Source of the DNA: Novosphingobium sp. B 225
GTDB taxonomy: Bacteria; Pseudomonadota; Alphaproteobacteria; Sphingomonadales; Sphingomonadaceae
Reading direction: 5' to 3'
Assembly: GCF_002198665.1 (NCBI RefSeq)
Contig: NZ_MWLM01000069.1
Location: 65,663 to 129,662 of the forward strand
DNA length: 64,000 nucleotides
The translations under genes were made by a program, and so were the position numbers. The notes below the pieces were generated by a model. The model saw only the letters and a program-made list of their open reading frames with translations, had not been told where the DNA came from and searched no databases. This document shows, one piece after another, positions 1 through 7,902 of this stretch (positions are counted from its first letter, which is position 1; every line of letters begins with the position of its first letter).

Positions 1-107
1 AGAGCCGCCCGGAAACCGTCTGGGCCGCCAAAGACCAGGCCCCGGTCGCAACCGCGCAGGCCAATCCATTGGGTCATCTGATGACCGTGTTCGGAGGCCG
101 GAAATGA
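1..107 (+). CDS. C-terminal end of an upstream operon gene (partial)
   Basis: An open frame enters from the left edge and ends at a TGA at 105-107, encoding about 34 residues that finish GHLMTVFGGRK. The stop overlaps the next start in an ATGA arrangement, so it belongs to the same operon as the biotin carrier that follows. Too little is visible to name it. By position, the biotin carboxylase subunit of the same carboxylase is a reasonable guess, but no biotin carboxylase motif can be seen in this fragment. Confidence 0.6.
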   Translation, partial: SRPETVWAAKDQAPVATAQANPLGHLMTVFGGRK

Positions 108-547
108 GCCTGTCGGGCAAGGATGTTGCGGAGATTGCCCGGCTGCTCGATCAGTCGCGCTTTACCGAACTCAAGCTGGAGATCGGCGATTTCCGGCTGC
201 GCATCCGCCGCGACGGGCAGAGCGGTGGAGGTTTCGCGGACGCTCCGCCGCCGCCCATCGCCGCGCCCGATCCTGCCCCGCTGCCTGTCACCAGTGTCCC
301 GGCTGCGGGCGAGCAAGATGTCCCGGCGCCGTTTCTTGGCACTTTCTTTCACGCTCCGCGCCCCGGCGATCCGCCGTTCGTGGAACCGGGGCAGAAGGTG
401 CGTGAGGATACGGTGATCGGGATCATCGAAGTGATGAAGCTGATGAACCCGATCCGTGCTGGGGTGGCCGGGACGGTGGTGGCCGCGCTTACCCCAAATG
501 GCGCGGCGGTGGAAGCCGGGCAGCCGCTGATCCGGGTGGCGGTCTGA
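104..547 (+). CDS. Biotin carboxyl carrier protein (AccB-like)
   Basis: This 147-residue protein carries the biotin of a multisubunit carboxylase. The C-terminal half is a biotinyl domain with the motif EVMKLMN, in which Lys112 is the expected biotinylation site. The N-terminal ~35 residues are a short charged helical region, followed by a Pro/Ala-rich linker (about residues 45-75), the usual AccB arrangement. It overlaps the upstream gene by 4 nt and the downstream carboxyltransferase by 1 nt, so the subunits are translationally coupled. The neighbours suggest a dedicated catabolic carboxylase rather than the housekeeping acetyl-CoA carboxylase, because the partner is a pyruvate-carboxylase-type carboxyltransferase and a phosphatase follows. 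Confidence 0.88.
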   Translation: MSLSGKDVAEIARLLDQSRFTELKLEIGDFRLRIRRDGQSGGGFADAPPPPIAAPDPAPLPVTSVPAAGEQDVPAPFLGTFFHAPRPGDPPFVEPGQKVREDTVIGIIEVMKLMNPIRAGVAGTVVAALTPNGAAVEAGQPLIRVAV

Positions 548-1998
548 TGGCCAGGATCGGCATGGTCGAAACCAGCCTGCGTGATGGCAACCAGAGCCTG
601 TGGGCGGCGCTGGGGGTGGACAGCGCGCGCACGCTGACGGTTGCGCCGCTGATGGCTGCCGCCGGGTTCCGCGCGATCGATTTCACCACCTCGACCCACA
701 TGGGCGTTGCCGTCCGCTACAAGCAGGAAGATCCGTGGCAGCGGATCCGGCTGATGGCGCAGGCCTGCCCGGATGTGCCGCTGCAGTTCCTCTCCACGGG
801 GTTCCGCTTCATCAGCTGGGAAACCGCGACGCCGGACTTCATGGCGCTGGCTTACAAGACGCTGGTGACCAACGGGATGCGGCGGTTTGCGCTGGCCGAT
901 CCGATGAACGATGTGGCCGGCAACCTTGCGGGTGCGCGCATGGCCAAGGCGGGCGGGGCGGATCAGGTGATCGCCGCGCTGGTCTTCACCGTCAGCCCGA
1001 TCCACGATGATGCGCACTTTGCGCAGTGCGCCCGCGAACTTGCCGCGTCGGCTGATGTCGATGCGCTCTATATCAAGGATCCGGGCGGGCTGCTCTCGGC
1101 CGAACGCGCGCGCACCCTGATCCCGGCTGTGCAGGCGGTGATCGCTGGCAAGCCGCTGGAACTGCACAGCCATTGCACCATCGGCCAGGCCGATACCTGC
1201 TACCTTGCCGCGACCGAGCTTGGCGTGGACGCGCTGCAATGCGCCAGCGGCGCCGCCGGGGACGGCACTTCCAACCCGCCGATCGAACGGGTGATCGCCA
1301 ACCTCAAGGCACTGGGCCACACCGTCGATGTGGACGAAGAGGCCGTGGCGCGGATCGCGCGTTATTTCGATGACCTCGCACAGGCTGAAGATCTGCCGCG
1401 CGGCATGCCGCAGGCCTTCGATGCGGCCTATTATCGCCACCAGCTGCCCGGCGGCATGGTCGGGACGATGCGGCGGCATCTGTCCGAACAGCGGCTCAGC
1501 CAGGTCGAAGGCCAGGTGATCGAGGAGATCGGCCGGGTCCGCGAAGAGCTGGGCTGGCCGATCGTGATGACCCCGTTTGCGCAGATGGTGCTGACCCAGG
1601 CGGTGATGAATGTCACCGGGGCCGAACGCTATGGCGTGATCCCGGACGAGGTGGTGCGCTATGCGCTGGGCAAGTTCGGGCGGCCCAACGTGCCGATCGC
1701 GCCCCATGTGATGGACCGGATCATGGCCAGCCCGCGCGCGAAGGAACTGGCGGCGGAGACCGGCATGGCCGACCTAGCCACGCTGCGCCAGCGGTTGGGT
1801 GCGCAGCTTTCGGACGAGGAGTTCCTGCTGCGCGCGACCATGCCTGCGGAACAGGTTGCTGCGATGCGTGAGGCGGCGGACCTGCACTATGACCCCACCA
1901 AAAGCGGCGCGATGAATCTGCTGCGGGACCTGCTCGAGCGCAGCGATGTCGAGACCATTGCCATCGCCCGCGAGGGCTTCCGGTTGGAGCTGTCGTGA
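547..1998 (+). CDS. Biotin-dependent carboxyltransferase, PycB/OadA-like
   Basis: A 483-residue HMGL-like TIM-barrel carboxyltransferase of the pyruvate carboxylase B/oxaloacetate decarboxylase alpha type. The metal site is visible: ETSLRDGNQS with Asp13, the carbamylated-lysine motif YIKDPGG (Lys177), and LHSHC with His207 and His209. The C-terminal part (about 290-480) matches the conserved carboxylase domain, and there is no fused biotin domain; biotin is supplied by the preceding gene. Followed by a HAD phosphatase and a LigE-like enzyme, it fits the carboxylase of acetovanillone/4-hydroxyacetophenone catabolism (acv in Sphingobium SYK-6, hpe in Rhodococcus), where the phosphorylated aryl ketone is carboxylated. 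The family is clear; the aromatic substrate is inferred from context. Confidence 0.85.
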   Translation: MARIGMVETSLRDGNQSLWAALGVDSARTLTVAPLMAAAGFRAIDFTTSTHMGVAVRYKQEDPWQRIRLMAQACPDVPLQFLSTGFRFISWETATPDFMALAYKTLVTNGMRRFALADPMNDVAGNLAGARMAKAGGADQVIAALVFTVSPIHDDAHFAQCARELAASADVDALYIKDPGGLLSAERARTLIPAVQAVIAGKPLELHSHCTIGQADTCYLAATELGVDALQCASGAAGDGTSNPPIERVIANLKALGHTVDVDEEAVARIARYFDDLAQAEDLPRGMPQAFDAAYYRHQLPGGMVGTMRRHLSEQRLSQVEGQVIEEIGRVREELGWPIVMTPFAQMVLTQAVMNVTGAERYGVIPDEVVRYALGKFGRPNVPIAPHVMDRIMASPRAKELAAETGMADLATLRQRLGAQLSDEEFLLRATMPAEQVAAMREAADLHYDPTKSGAMNLLRDLLERSDVETIAIAREGFRLELS

Positions 1999-2807
1999 TG
2001 GCCGCGCGCGGGGTGATGTTCGATCTGGATGGCACGCTGATCCTCAGCGACCGCCAGCTTGGTCATTACCACCTGCTGCCCCATGCGGTGGAGGTGCTGG
2101 AGCATTTGCAGGAACGCGGCGTGCCGTTCCTCGCGCTGACCAACGGCAGCGCCTATCCCGCACGGGCGCAGGCACCGCGCCTGGCCGCGCTGGGCCTGCC
2201 GATCACGGCCGACAACCTCTACACTCCCAACTCCGTCGCCGCAGAGCTGTTCGCGGCGCGGGGGCACGGCCGGGTGATGGTACTGGGCACCGCAGGCGTG
2301 CGCGATGCGCTGGAGGAACTGGGGATCGCCACCTGCGCGCCCGGCGATGGCCATGCGGACGCGGTCTATGTTGCCTGGCATCCGGACTGCACGATGGCCG
2401 ATATTCATGCCGCCTGTTCGGCCGTGCTGGACGGGGCGGCGCTCTATACCGCCAGCGATGTGCCGTTCTTTGCCACGCAGAGCGGCCCGGCCTTTGGCTA
2501 CTCCTGCGCCATCGCCGGGGCGATCCACCGGGTGACCGGCACGGATGCCGAAGTTACCGGCAAGCCCTCGCTCCACGCGCTCGATTTCGTCGCCGCCCGT
2601 CTCGGCGTGCCGCGCGACGGGGTGGTGGTGGTCGGCGATGATCCGCGTGTCGAGATCGAAATGGCCCGCGCCGGCGGAGCCCTGGGCGTGGGGGTGACCA
2701 CCGGCACCACCAGCGCCGCGCAGTGGGCCCAGCAATCCGATCACCGCAAACCGCATCACGTGATCGACAAGCTCGATCAGCTTCTTCTCCTTCTGCAACA
2801 GGATTGA
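1998..2807 (+). CDS. HAD-IIA (NagD-like) phosphatase
   Basis: A 269-residue HAD-superfamily hydrolase. Motif I is MFDLDGTL (nucleophile Asp9, acid/base Asp11), motif II is the Thr of LTNGSAYP, motif III the Lys of TGKPSLHALD, and motif IV VVVGDDPRVE. The large cap between motifs II and III marks class IIA (NagD, 4-nitrophenylphosphatase). The ATG at 1998 overlaps the upstream TGA; an in-frame GTG three bases earlier is the alternative. Directly behind the carboxylase, it could dephosphorylate the 4-phospho-aroylacetate product in an acv/hpe-type pathway. That role is inferred; as a family these enzymes also act on sugar phosphates and nucleotides. Confidence 0.85.
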   Translation: MAARGVMFDLDGTLILSDRQLGHYHLLPHAVEVLEHLQERGVPFLALTNGSAYPARAQAPRLAALGLPITADNLYTPNSVAAELFAARGHGRVMVLGTAGVRDALEELGIATCAPGDGHADAVYVAWHPDCTMADIHAACSAVLDGAALYTASDVPFFATQSGPAFGYSCAIAGAIHRVTGTDAEVTGKPSLHALDFVAARLGVPRDGVVVVGDDPRVEIEMARAGGALGVGVTTGTTSAAQWAQQSDHRKPHHVIDKLDQLLLLLQQD

Positions 2808-2811
2808 CCCC

Positions 2812-3639
2812 ATGGCCTTGAACAACACGATCACCTTCTACGACCTGCAACACGCCAGCGGGGCGACCACCAGTCCGTTCGTCTGGGCGACCAAGTATGC
2901 GCTGAAGCACAAGGGCTTTGATCTCGACGTGGTCGATGGCGGGTTCACCGGGATCATGGACCGAACCCACCGGCGCAGCGAGCGGCTGCCCGCGATCGTA
3001 GATGACGGCGAATGGGTGCTGGATAGCTGGCTGATCGCCGAATACCTTGATGCCAAATACCCTGACCGGCCCACCCTGATCCCTGATCCCTCGCTCAAGC
3101 CGCTGATCGAATTCCTGGAAGGCTGGTTGTGGAAGACTGCCGTGGGCCCGTGGGTGCGGGCCTATGCCGTGCAGTACCGGGATCGCTGCAAGCCGGAAGA
3201 CGTGCAGTACATCACCGAAAGCCGCCTCAACATGTGGGGCGCGCCGTGCGAGGAATTGGCCAAAGGGCGCGAGGAAGTGTTCGGCAAAGTCCTGCCTGAT
3301 CTCGAACCGCTGCGCGGCTTGCTGCGTGAACGGCCATGGCTGGGCGGGGATACGCCCAACTATGCGGACTACCGCGCGTTGGCAGTGTTCCTGTGGTGCG
3401 CCAGCTGCGCCGATGTGCCGCCGATGACCGATGACGAACCGCTGCGTGACTGGATCGATCGCGGGTTCGACCTGTTTGGCGGGCTGGGCCGCATTCCGGG
3501 CATGAGCCCGCTGTTCGGCTATCAGCCGCGCGCTGGCGATCCCGAACCGTTTGACCGCAACCCGCGCGTGTTCGGGCTGACCAGCCGCAATACCGGCCCG
3601 GCCAGCACATCATCGGAAACGGCCCGGCTCAAAGGATGA
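2812..3639 (+). CDS. ligE: LigE/LigP-like beta-etherase (glutathione S-transferase family)
   Basis: A 275-residue GST-fold protein that closely follows the Sphingobium SYK-6 beta-etherase LigE as I recall it. Shared stretches include NNTIT.YDLQ, KYALKHKGFD, GGFTGI, VDDGEWVLDSW, IAEYLD.KYPDRP, LRDW.DRGFDLF.GLGR and PLFG...GDPEPF. Ser21-Pro22 lies at the usual GST active-site position. LigE cleaves the beta-aryl ether of lignin-derived ketones such as MPHPV with glutathione. The gene starts 4 nt after the phosphatase stop, so it is probably cotranscribed with the carboxylase genes. LigE versus LigP (same stereospecificity) cannot be settled from this sequence alone. Confidence 0.85.
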   Translation: MALNNTITFYDLQHASGATTSPFVWATKYALKHKGFDLDVVDGGFTGIMDRTHRRSERLPAIVDDGEWVLDSWLIAEYLDAKYPDRPTLIPDPSLKPLIEFLEGWLWKTAVGPWVRAYAVQYRDRCKPEDVQYITESRLNMWGAPCEELAKGREEVFGKVLPDLEPLRGLLRERPWLGGDTPNYADYRALAVFLWCASCADVPPMTDDEPLRDWIDRGFDLFGGLGRIPGMSPLFGYQPRAGDPEPFDRNPRVFGLTSRNTGPASTSSETARLKG

Positions 3640-3999
3640 GCTGAAAGCGGCCCTTGGTAGACACCCAAGCATGGCGGAATTCGTGTGACTTTCCGGCGGT
3701 CCATCAATTTGTAATGTATAGGGAAAAGCGCAGATTTGGCGCTGCATTGCGGCCCGGATCTGTGACTTTCCGTTTGCCGCAGCCTGCGTTGCTCGATTGC
3801 CGACAATGTCAAAGAAGCAAGCGCGAGCGATTCGGGCGAGCCTTGGCAAGCATGACAGAACCGCGCCGTGTAGGAAAATGCCCCGTCAGATCCGCATCGG
3901 ATCCTGCGTTCGGGGCCGACCATCCGCGCGCGGGGAATTGCGCGACCCGTGGGCGCAAGCGGTCGGCCCCAGCCTCCCCCAGCGGGGGCAGGAGGCGGA
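3640..3999. other. Intergenic region with a 12-bp direct repeat
   Basis: No gene is supported here. The open frames on both strands are Arg/Ser-rich shadows with no ribosome binding site. The sequence TGTGACTTTCCG occurs twice, at 3684-3695 and 3761-3772, 77 bp apart and in the same orientation. An A/T-rich stretch (around 3706-3730) lies between them. A GC-rich inverted repeat near 3976-3998 sits just past the stop of the minus-strand gene ending at 4000 and could help terminate it, although no T-run is present. Confidence 0.4.
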
Positions 4000-4260
4000 T
4001 CAGATCACGAAATCGAGCACGGCGGGCATCTGCACTTCGCGCCGCTGCTTGCGGTTGCGGTTCACCACCATGATGTCATGCAGCGCGCCGATCTGCTGGC
4101 TGCCGGTTTTGACGAACAGGAACGGCAGCAGGCCGTGGATCAGGCAGGCGAAGCCGCCCAGGATCATCCGCAGGCCAAAGCTGCTCGCCATGACCAGATG
4201 CTCACCATAGGTTTCGTCAACCGAAGTGGGGTGATCGGTGAACAGTTTGGTCAGCGACAT
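4000..4260 (-). CDS. DUF6356 family small membrane protein
   Basis: An 86-residue protein with one clear hydrophobic segment (about residues 25-45, GLRMILGGFACLIHGLLPFL), surrounded by charged residues and ending in a basic tail. The pattern of a short N-terminal amphipathic stretch, E-x-Y-x-E-H, then one long membrane segment rich in Gly and His, is what I associate with the sphingomonad family DUF6356, whose function is unknown. The ATG at 4260 is chosen because AGGAG lies about 10 nt upstream; longer in-frame starts have no such site. It is transcribed divergently from an Lrp/AsnC regulator. Confidence 0.75.
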   Translation of the reverse strand: MSLTKLFTDHPTSVDETYGEHLVMASSFGLRMILGGFACLIHGLLPFLFVKTGSQQIGALHDIMVVNRNRKQRREVQMPAVLDFVI

Positions 4261-4359
4261 GCGGCAAATCTCCTCGTGCGGCAGAGAATATGCACGCTGC
4301 GGCGCGAAATCATCACCTGATTTATGGCTATTTGCACAAATGTCGGTTAATTCATCCCA

Positions 4360-4839
4360 ATGAAGGACGATATCACGCAACTTGATTCGATTGACTGGGC
4401 GATCCTCGGTGTGCTGCAGGCCGACGCCTCGCTCCCGGTGCATGAGGTGGGAGAGCGGGTTGGCCTGTCAAGCAACGCTTGCTGGCGGCGGATCAAGCGG
4501 CTTGAGGACAGCGGAGTGATCGCGCGGCGCGTGGCTTTGCTCGATCCGGCCAAGCTGGGGCTGGCGACCACCGTGTTCGTCGCAATCCGTACCAGCCGCC
4601 ACGATCCCGAATGGCTGGAAGCCTTCAGTCGCGGTATTGCCCGGATTGACGAGATTACCGAATGCCACCGCATGGCTGGCGATGTCGATTATCTGCTCAA
4701 ATTGGTGGTGCGCGATATCGCCCACTATGACCGGATCTATCGCAAGCTGATCGCTGCGGTGCCCGGGCTGACCGACGTCAGTTCGACCTTTTCGATGGAA
4801 CGGATGAAGGCGACGACTGCGCTGGTCCGGCCGGTCTAG
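4360..4839 (+). CDS. Lrp/AsnC family transcriptional regulator
   Basis: A 159-residue regulator with an N-terminal winged helix-turn-helix (about residues 8-55: LDSIDWAILGVLQADASLPV, then VGLSSNACWRRIKRLEDSGVI) and a C-terminal RAM/effector-binding domain (about 68-150) with the family's G-D-V-D-Y-L-L motif. Such proteins form dimers and higher oligomers and respond to amino acids. The divergent DUF6356 gene shares its 99-bp upstream region and is the simplest candidate target besides autoregulation. The ligand cannot be predicted. Confidence 0.9.
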   Translation: MKDDITQLDSIDWAILGVLQADASLPVHEVGERVGLSSNACWRRIKRLEDSGVIARRVALLDPAKLGLATTVFVAIRTSRHDPEWLEAFSRGIARIDEITECHRMAGDVDYLLKLVVRDIAHYDRIYRKLIAAVPGLTDVSSTFSMERMKATTALVRPV

Positions 4840-4876
4840 GCGAGTCCTTCCGGCCGATTTCCCTCCCTACCCCCGC

Positions 4877-4934
4877 TCGTGTCGAGCGAAGGTGAGACAC
4901 CTTGCACGGCGTGTCTCGACTTCGCTCGACACGA
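4877..4934. repeat. Dispersed palindromic repeat, copy 1
   Basis: Two 24-nt arms (4877-4900 and 4911-4934) are inverted copies matching at 22 of 24 positions around a 10-nt loop. The core is TCGTGTCGAGCGAAG. A second, perfect copy is at 22319-22380. It lies between the convergent ends of the Lrp-type gene and the esterase, a typical place for REP-like elements, and could act as a bidirectional transcription barrier. Confidence 0.85.
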
Positions 4935-4956
4935 ACGGAGGTGGGTTTGAGATAGC

Positions 4957-5871
4957 CTAACCCTTGCGCCACAGCCATTCGAACACTTCAGGCAGGCGCC
5001 GCGCCCAGGCGTTTTCCTCGTGCTCGGCACCGGGATAGACCCGGCTTTCCCAATCGCGCCCGCGTTGCCAGGCGCTGGAGGTCAGCCGCGCGTCGATCAC
5101 CTGCTGATAGGGCGGATAGAACGCATCGAGCGTGGCCGTGCCGTGATCGAGCCACAGCCGCCGCCCATCCGGCTGGCCCAGCCGCGCCGCGAACCAGTCA
5201 CTCCACAGCTGCGCCACCTCGGGATTGAATTCGCCCGGCGCACTGGGAATGGCGGCGGGCCAGTGCGAGCTGACGCAGGCCCCCTGGCCGAACACGACGG
5301 GACGTTCGAGGAAGGCATAGCAGGTCATCAGCCCGCCCATGCTCGATCCCACCATCGCCGTATCGTCGCGGCCGGGGCGCGTGCGAAAAGTACCGTCGAC
5401 CCATTGCTTGAGCGGTCCCGCGATCCAGTCGAGGTAAGCGTCCGAAACGACTGCTCCCTGCGCCAGCGCATCCATTCGCGCACGGACCGGCGCACTGGCC
5501 ATGGCATAGGCGCTGCGCGGCAGGTACTGGCGCTGGCGGTCCTTGCCCGGAGCCCAGATGCCGACGATGATCCGCGGAGCAATTCCCTTGCGCATCGCCG
5601 CCAGCATTGCCTTGTCCGCCGCCCAGATTTTCTTGAAATTCGCTTTGGCCGGATCGAACAGGTTGTGCCCGTCGTGCATGTAAACCACGCCATAGCGCCG
5701 CTTTGACCGGTCATAGCCCGGGGGCAACCACACCGTCAGCCGCTGTTCGGGCAGGCCAGCGGCGGCAACATGTTCGAATTCCAGCAGGCGGCCCTGATCG
5801 GATCGGACTGGCGCCGGGCCCGCCAGCAGCGCTGCAAGCAGCACCAGCAGGCGGGCCGCAGCGCGGATCAT
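4957..5871 (-). CDS. Secreted esterase D-like alpha/beta hydrolase
   Basis: A 304-residue protein with a Sec signal peptide (about residues 1-24, hydrophobic run LLVLLAALLAGPA). The mature part is an esterase-D/enterochelin-esterase type hydrolase: nucleophile elbow GSSMGG, oxyanion-side motif VVYMHDGHNLFDP, and a catalytic-His region GAEHEENAW near the C-terminus. Its start overlaps the stop of the GH97 gene by 4 nt (ATGA), so it is the last gene of the alpha-glucan operon. It probably removes acyl groups from a carbohydrate in the periplasm, but the substrate is unknown. Confidence 0.85.
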   Translation of the reverse strand: MIRAAARLLVLLAALLAGPAPVRSDQGRLLEFEHVAAAGLPEQRLTVWLPPGYDRSKRRYGVVYMHDGHNLFDPAKANFKKIWAADKAMLAAMRKGIAPRIIVGIWAPGKDRQRQYLPRSAYAMASAPVRARMDALAQGAVVSDAYLDWIAGPLKQWVDGTFRTRPGRDDTAMVGSSMGGLMTCYAFLERPVVFGQGACVSSHWPAAIPSAPGEFNPEVAQLWSDWFAARLGQPDGRRLWLDHGTATLDAFYPPYQQVIDARLTSSAWQRGRDWESRVYPGAEHEENAWARRLPEVFEWLWRKG

Positions 5872-7901
5872 TTCACTGGCACCAAACGGATCGCAAAGCC
5901 GCCGCCCGGCGCGATGCGCAGGCTCATGGCGTCCTGGCTGGTCACCACTTTGCTTTCGATCACAATCGAATGGCGCTTGGCGGTGCGATAGTCGGCATCG
6001 TCGCCATCGCGGTAGATCTCTGCCTTGTAGCGCTTGCCGGGGGTCAGGAAATCAAGCTTGAAGCTGCTGCCGCGCTCCTGTTCGTCGCCCACCGCGCCGA
6101 TGTACCAGCCTTCACCGCCGCGCTGCTTGCGGGCGATGGTCACGAAGTCGCCAATCTCACCGTTCAGCACGCGGGTTTCATCCCAGTCGGTCGGCACTTC
6201 GCGGATGAATTTGAGCGGGCCGGGGTACTTGGCATAGTTTTCCGGCGTGTCCGCCGCCATCTGGACCGGCGAATAGATCACCACATACAGCGCCAGCTGC
6301 TTGGCCAGAGTGGACAGGATCGCGCTGCCCTTTTCGCCTTCAAGGCTGACCACGCCGGGGGTGAAATCCATCGGCCCTTCGAGCATGCGGGTGAAGACGA
6401 TGTTGGCTTCGTGTTCGGGCGGGTTCTTCCCGGCCCACGAATTGTATTCCATGCCGCGCATGCCCTCGCGCGCCACCCAGTTGGGCCAGGTGCGGTGCAG
6501 GCCGGTGCCCTTGACCGGTTCGTGGCTGTCGAGCGCGATCTTGTAGCGCGCGGCGGTCTGCACCATCCGCAGCTGGTGGTTCACCATCCACTGGCCTTCG
6601 TGCCATTCGCGGTACTTGCGCCCATCGGCGTCCTCGCGCTCCATCTGCGCCGCATCCGTGACATAGCCGGTCTTGACCACCATGTAGCCGTTATCGGCGG
6701 CGAACTGGAACGCCTTGTCGAACTGCTTTTCGTAATGGGTGGCGGCGCCGCCGGTTTCGTGGTGGCCGATCAGGCGCACGCCCTTCTTTTTGCCATAGGC
6801 GACCAGTGCCTTGACGTCGAAGTCCTCGGTCGGCTGTGCAAAGTCCATGTCGTGACCGTTGCCGAACCAATCCCCGTCCCAGCCCACGTTCCAGCCTTCA
6901 ACCAGCACGTTGGGGATCTGGTTGGCGGCCGCGAAATCGATGTAGCGTTTGACGTTTTCGGTGGTCGCGCCGTGTTTCGGTCCGCGCGCCCAGGACCATT
7001 CGCCCTTGATCATGTTCCACCACACCCCGGCGAACTTGCCGGGCTTGAACCACGAAACATCGCCCAGCTTGTTGGGTTCGTTGAGGTTCAGCATCAGGTG
7101 GCTGTGGTAGATGCCCGGCGCATCGTCTGCCAGGATCAGGGTGCGCCAGGGGGTGGTCCAGGCACCGGTCTTCTGCACTTTGGCTCCGTCCGCGCCCGGG
7201 GTCAGTGCGGCACGCAGGGTGGTGCCTTCAGTGCGGGCCACGGCCATGCCGGAATAGTCAATCAGCGCGGCTTCGTGCAGCGCCACATGGGTGCCATCGG
7301 CCAGCTTGATCGTGATCGGGGTAGCGGCGTTGCTGACCGAAGACAGCGGGGTCTTGTTGTAAAGGTATTCCTCGCGGTTCCACAGGAACGCGGGCTTCCA
7401 CCAGGCGGTGCCATCCTGGGCAAAGGAAAATTCGGTCAGCTCCTCGGCAACATTGGCTTTGGCGAGACCGGCTTGCGCGGGGAATTCATAGCGAAAGCCA
7501 ACCCCGTCATCATAGATCCGGAACGCGACAGTAAAGACCCGCGCTAGGGCTGTGGTCTCTTTCAGATGGACCTTGAATTCGCGGTAGCGGTTGCGGATCT
7601 TTGACCATTCGCCCCAGGGTTGGGTCCAGGTTTCATCGAAATCGCGCAGCTCGGTGCCGGTCACGGTCAGCTTGCGATCAATCTTGGCAACGTCGGTGAA
7701 CAGGAAGCCCAGTCTGGATGGCGCCAGAATCGGCTTGCCCTTGCGGGTCACGGCATAGGCCGCGCGGCCATCACCATCGATGCTGAGCGTCACGGCAACG
7801 CTGCCATCGGGCGATGCGGCGCTGACTGGCGCCTGCTGGGCCAGCGCGGGCACGGCAGCCAGAGCCAGACCAAGACCCAGTGCAAAGGGGAGCGGCTTCA
7901 T
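5868..7901 (-). CDS. GH97 family alpha-glucosidase (SusB-like)
   Basis: A 677-residue protein with signal peptide (LPFALGLGLALAAVPALAQ) and the full GH97 architecture: N-terminal beta-super-sandwich (about 25-270), catalytic (beta/alpha)8 barrel (about 280-560) and C-terminal beta domain. Motifs I recognise include VEGWNVGWDGDW, the GHHETGG segment carrying a calcium/catalytic Glu in SusB, and NPPEHE. GH97 members of the SusB branch release glucose from malto-oligosaccharides with inversion; another branch is retaining alpha-galactosidases. The Glu residues and the starch setting favour alpha-glucosidase. Confidence 0.88.
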   Translation of the reverse strand: MKPLPFALGLGLALAAVPALAQQAPVSAASPDGSVAVTLSIDGDGRAAYAVTRKGKPILAPSRLGFLFTDVAKIDRKLTVTGTELRDFDETWTQPWGEWSKIRNRYREFKVHLKETTALARVFTVAFRIYDDGVGFRYEFPAQAGLAKANVAEELTEFSFAQDGTAWWKPAFLWNREEYLYNKTPLSSVSNAATPITIKLADGTHVALHEAALIDYSGMAVARTEGTTLRAALTPGADGAKVQKTGAWTTPWRTLILADDAPGIYHSHLMLNLNEPNKLGDVSWFKPGKFAGVWWNMIKGEWSWARGPKHGATTENVKRYIDFAAANQIPNVLVEGWNVGWDGDWFGNGHDMDFAQPTEDFDVKALVAYGKKKGVRLIGHHETGGAATHYEKQFDKAFQFAADNGYMVVKTGYVTDAAQMEREDADGRKYREWHEGQWMVNHQLRMVQTAARYKIALDSHEPVKGTGLHRTWPNWVAREGMRGMEYNSWAGKNPPEHEANIVFTRMLEGPMDFTPGVVSLEGEKGSAILSTLAKQLALYVVIYSPVQMAADTPENYAKYPGPLKFIREVPTDWDETRVLNGEIGDFVTIARKQRGGEGWYIGAVGDEQERGSSFKLDFLTPGKRYKAEIYRDGDDADYRTAKRHSIVIESKVVTSQDAMSLRIAPGGGFAIRLVPVK

Positions 7902-7902
7902 C

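Noticed and set aside
349..1707. Long minus-strand open frame (452 codons) opposite the carboxyltransferase
   Set aside because: His/Arg/Gly-rich antisense shadow of a gene with high GC at third positions; the plus strand encodes an intact carboxyltransferase with all metal ligands.
3654..4210. Possible small plus-strand genes after the LigE-like gene
   Set aside because: Arg/Ser-rich, no ribosome binding site, and they run through the DUF6356 gene.
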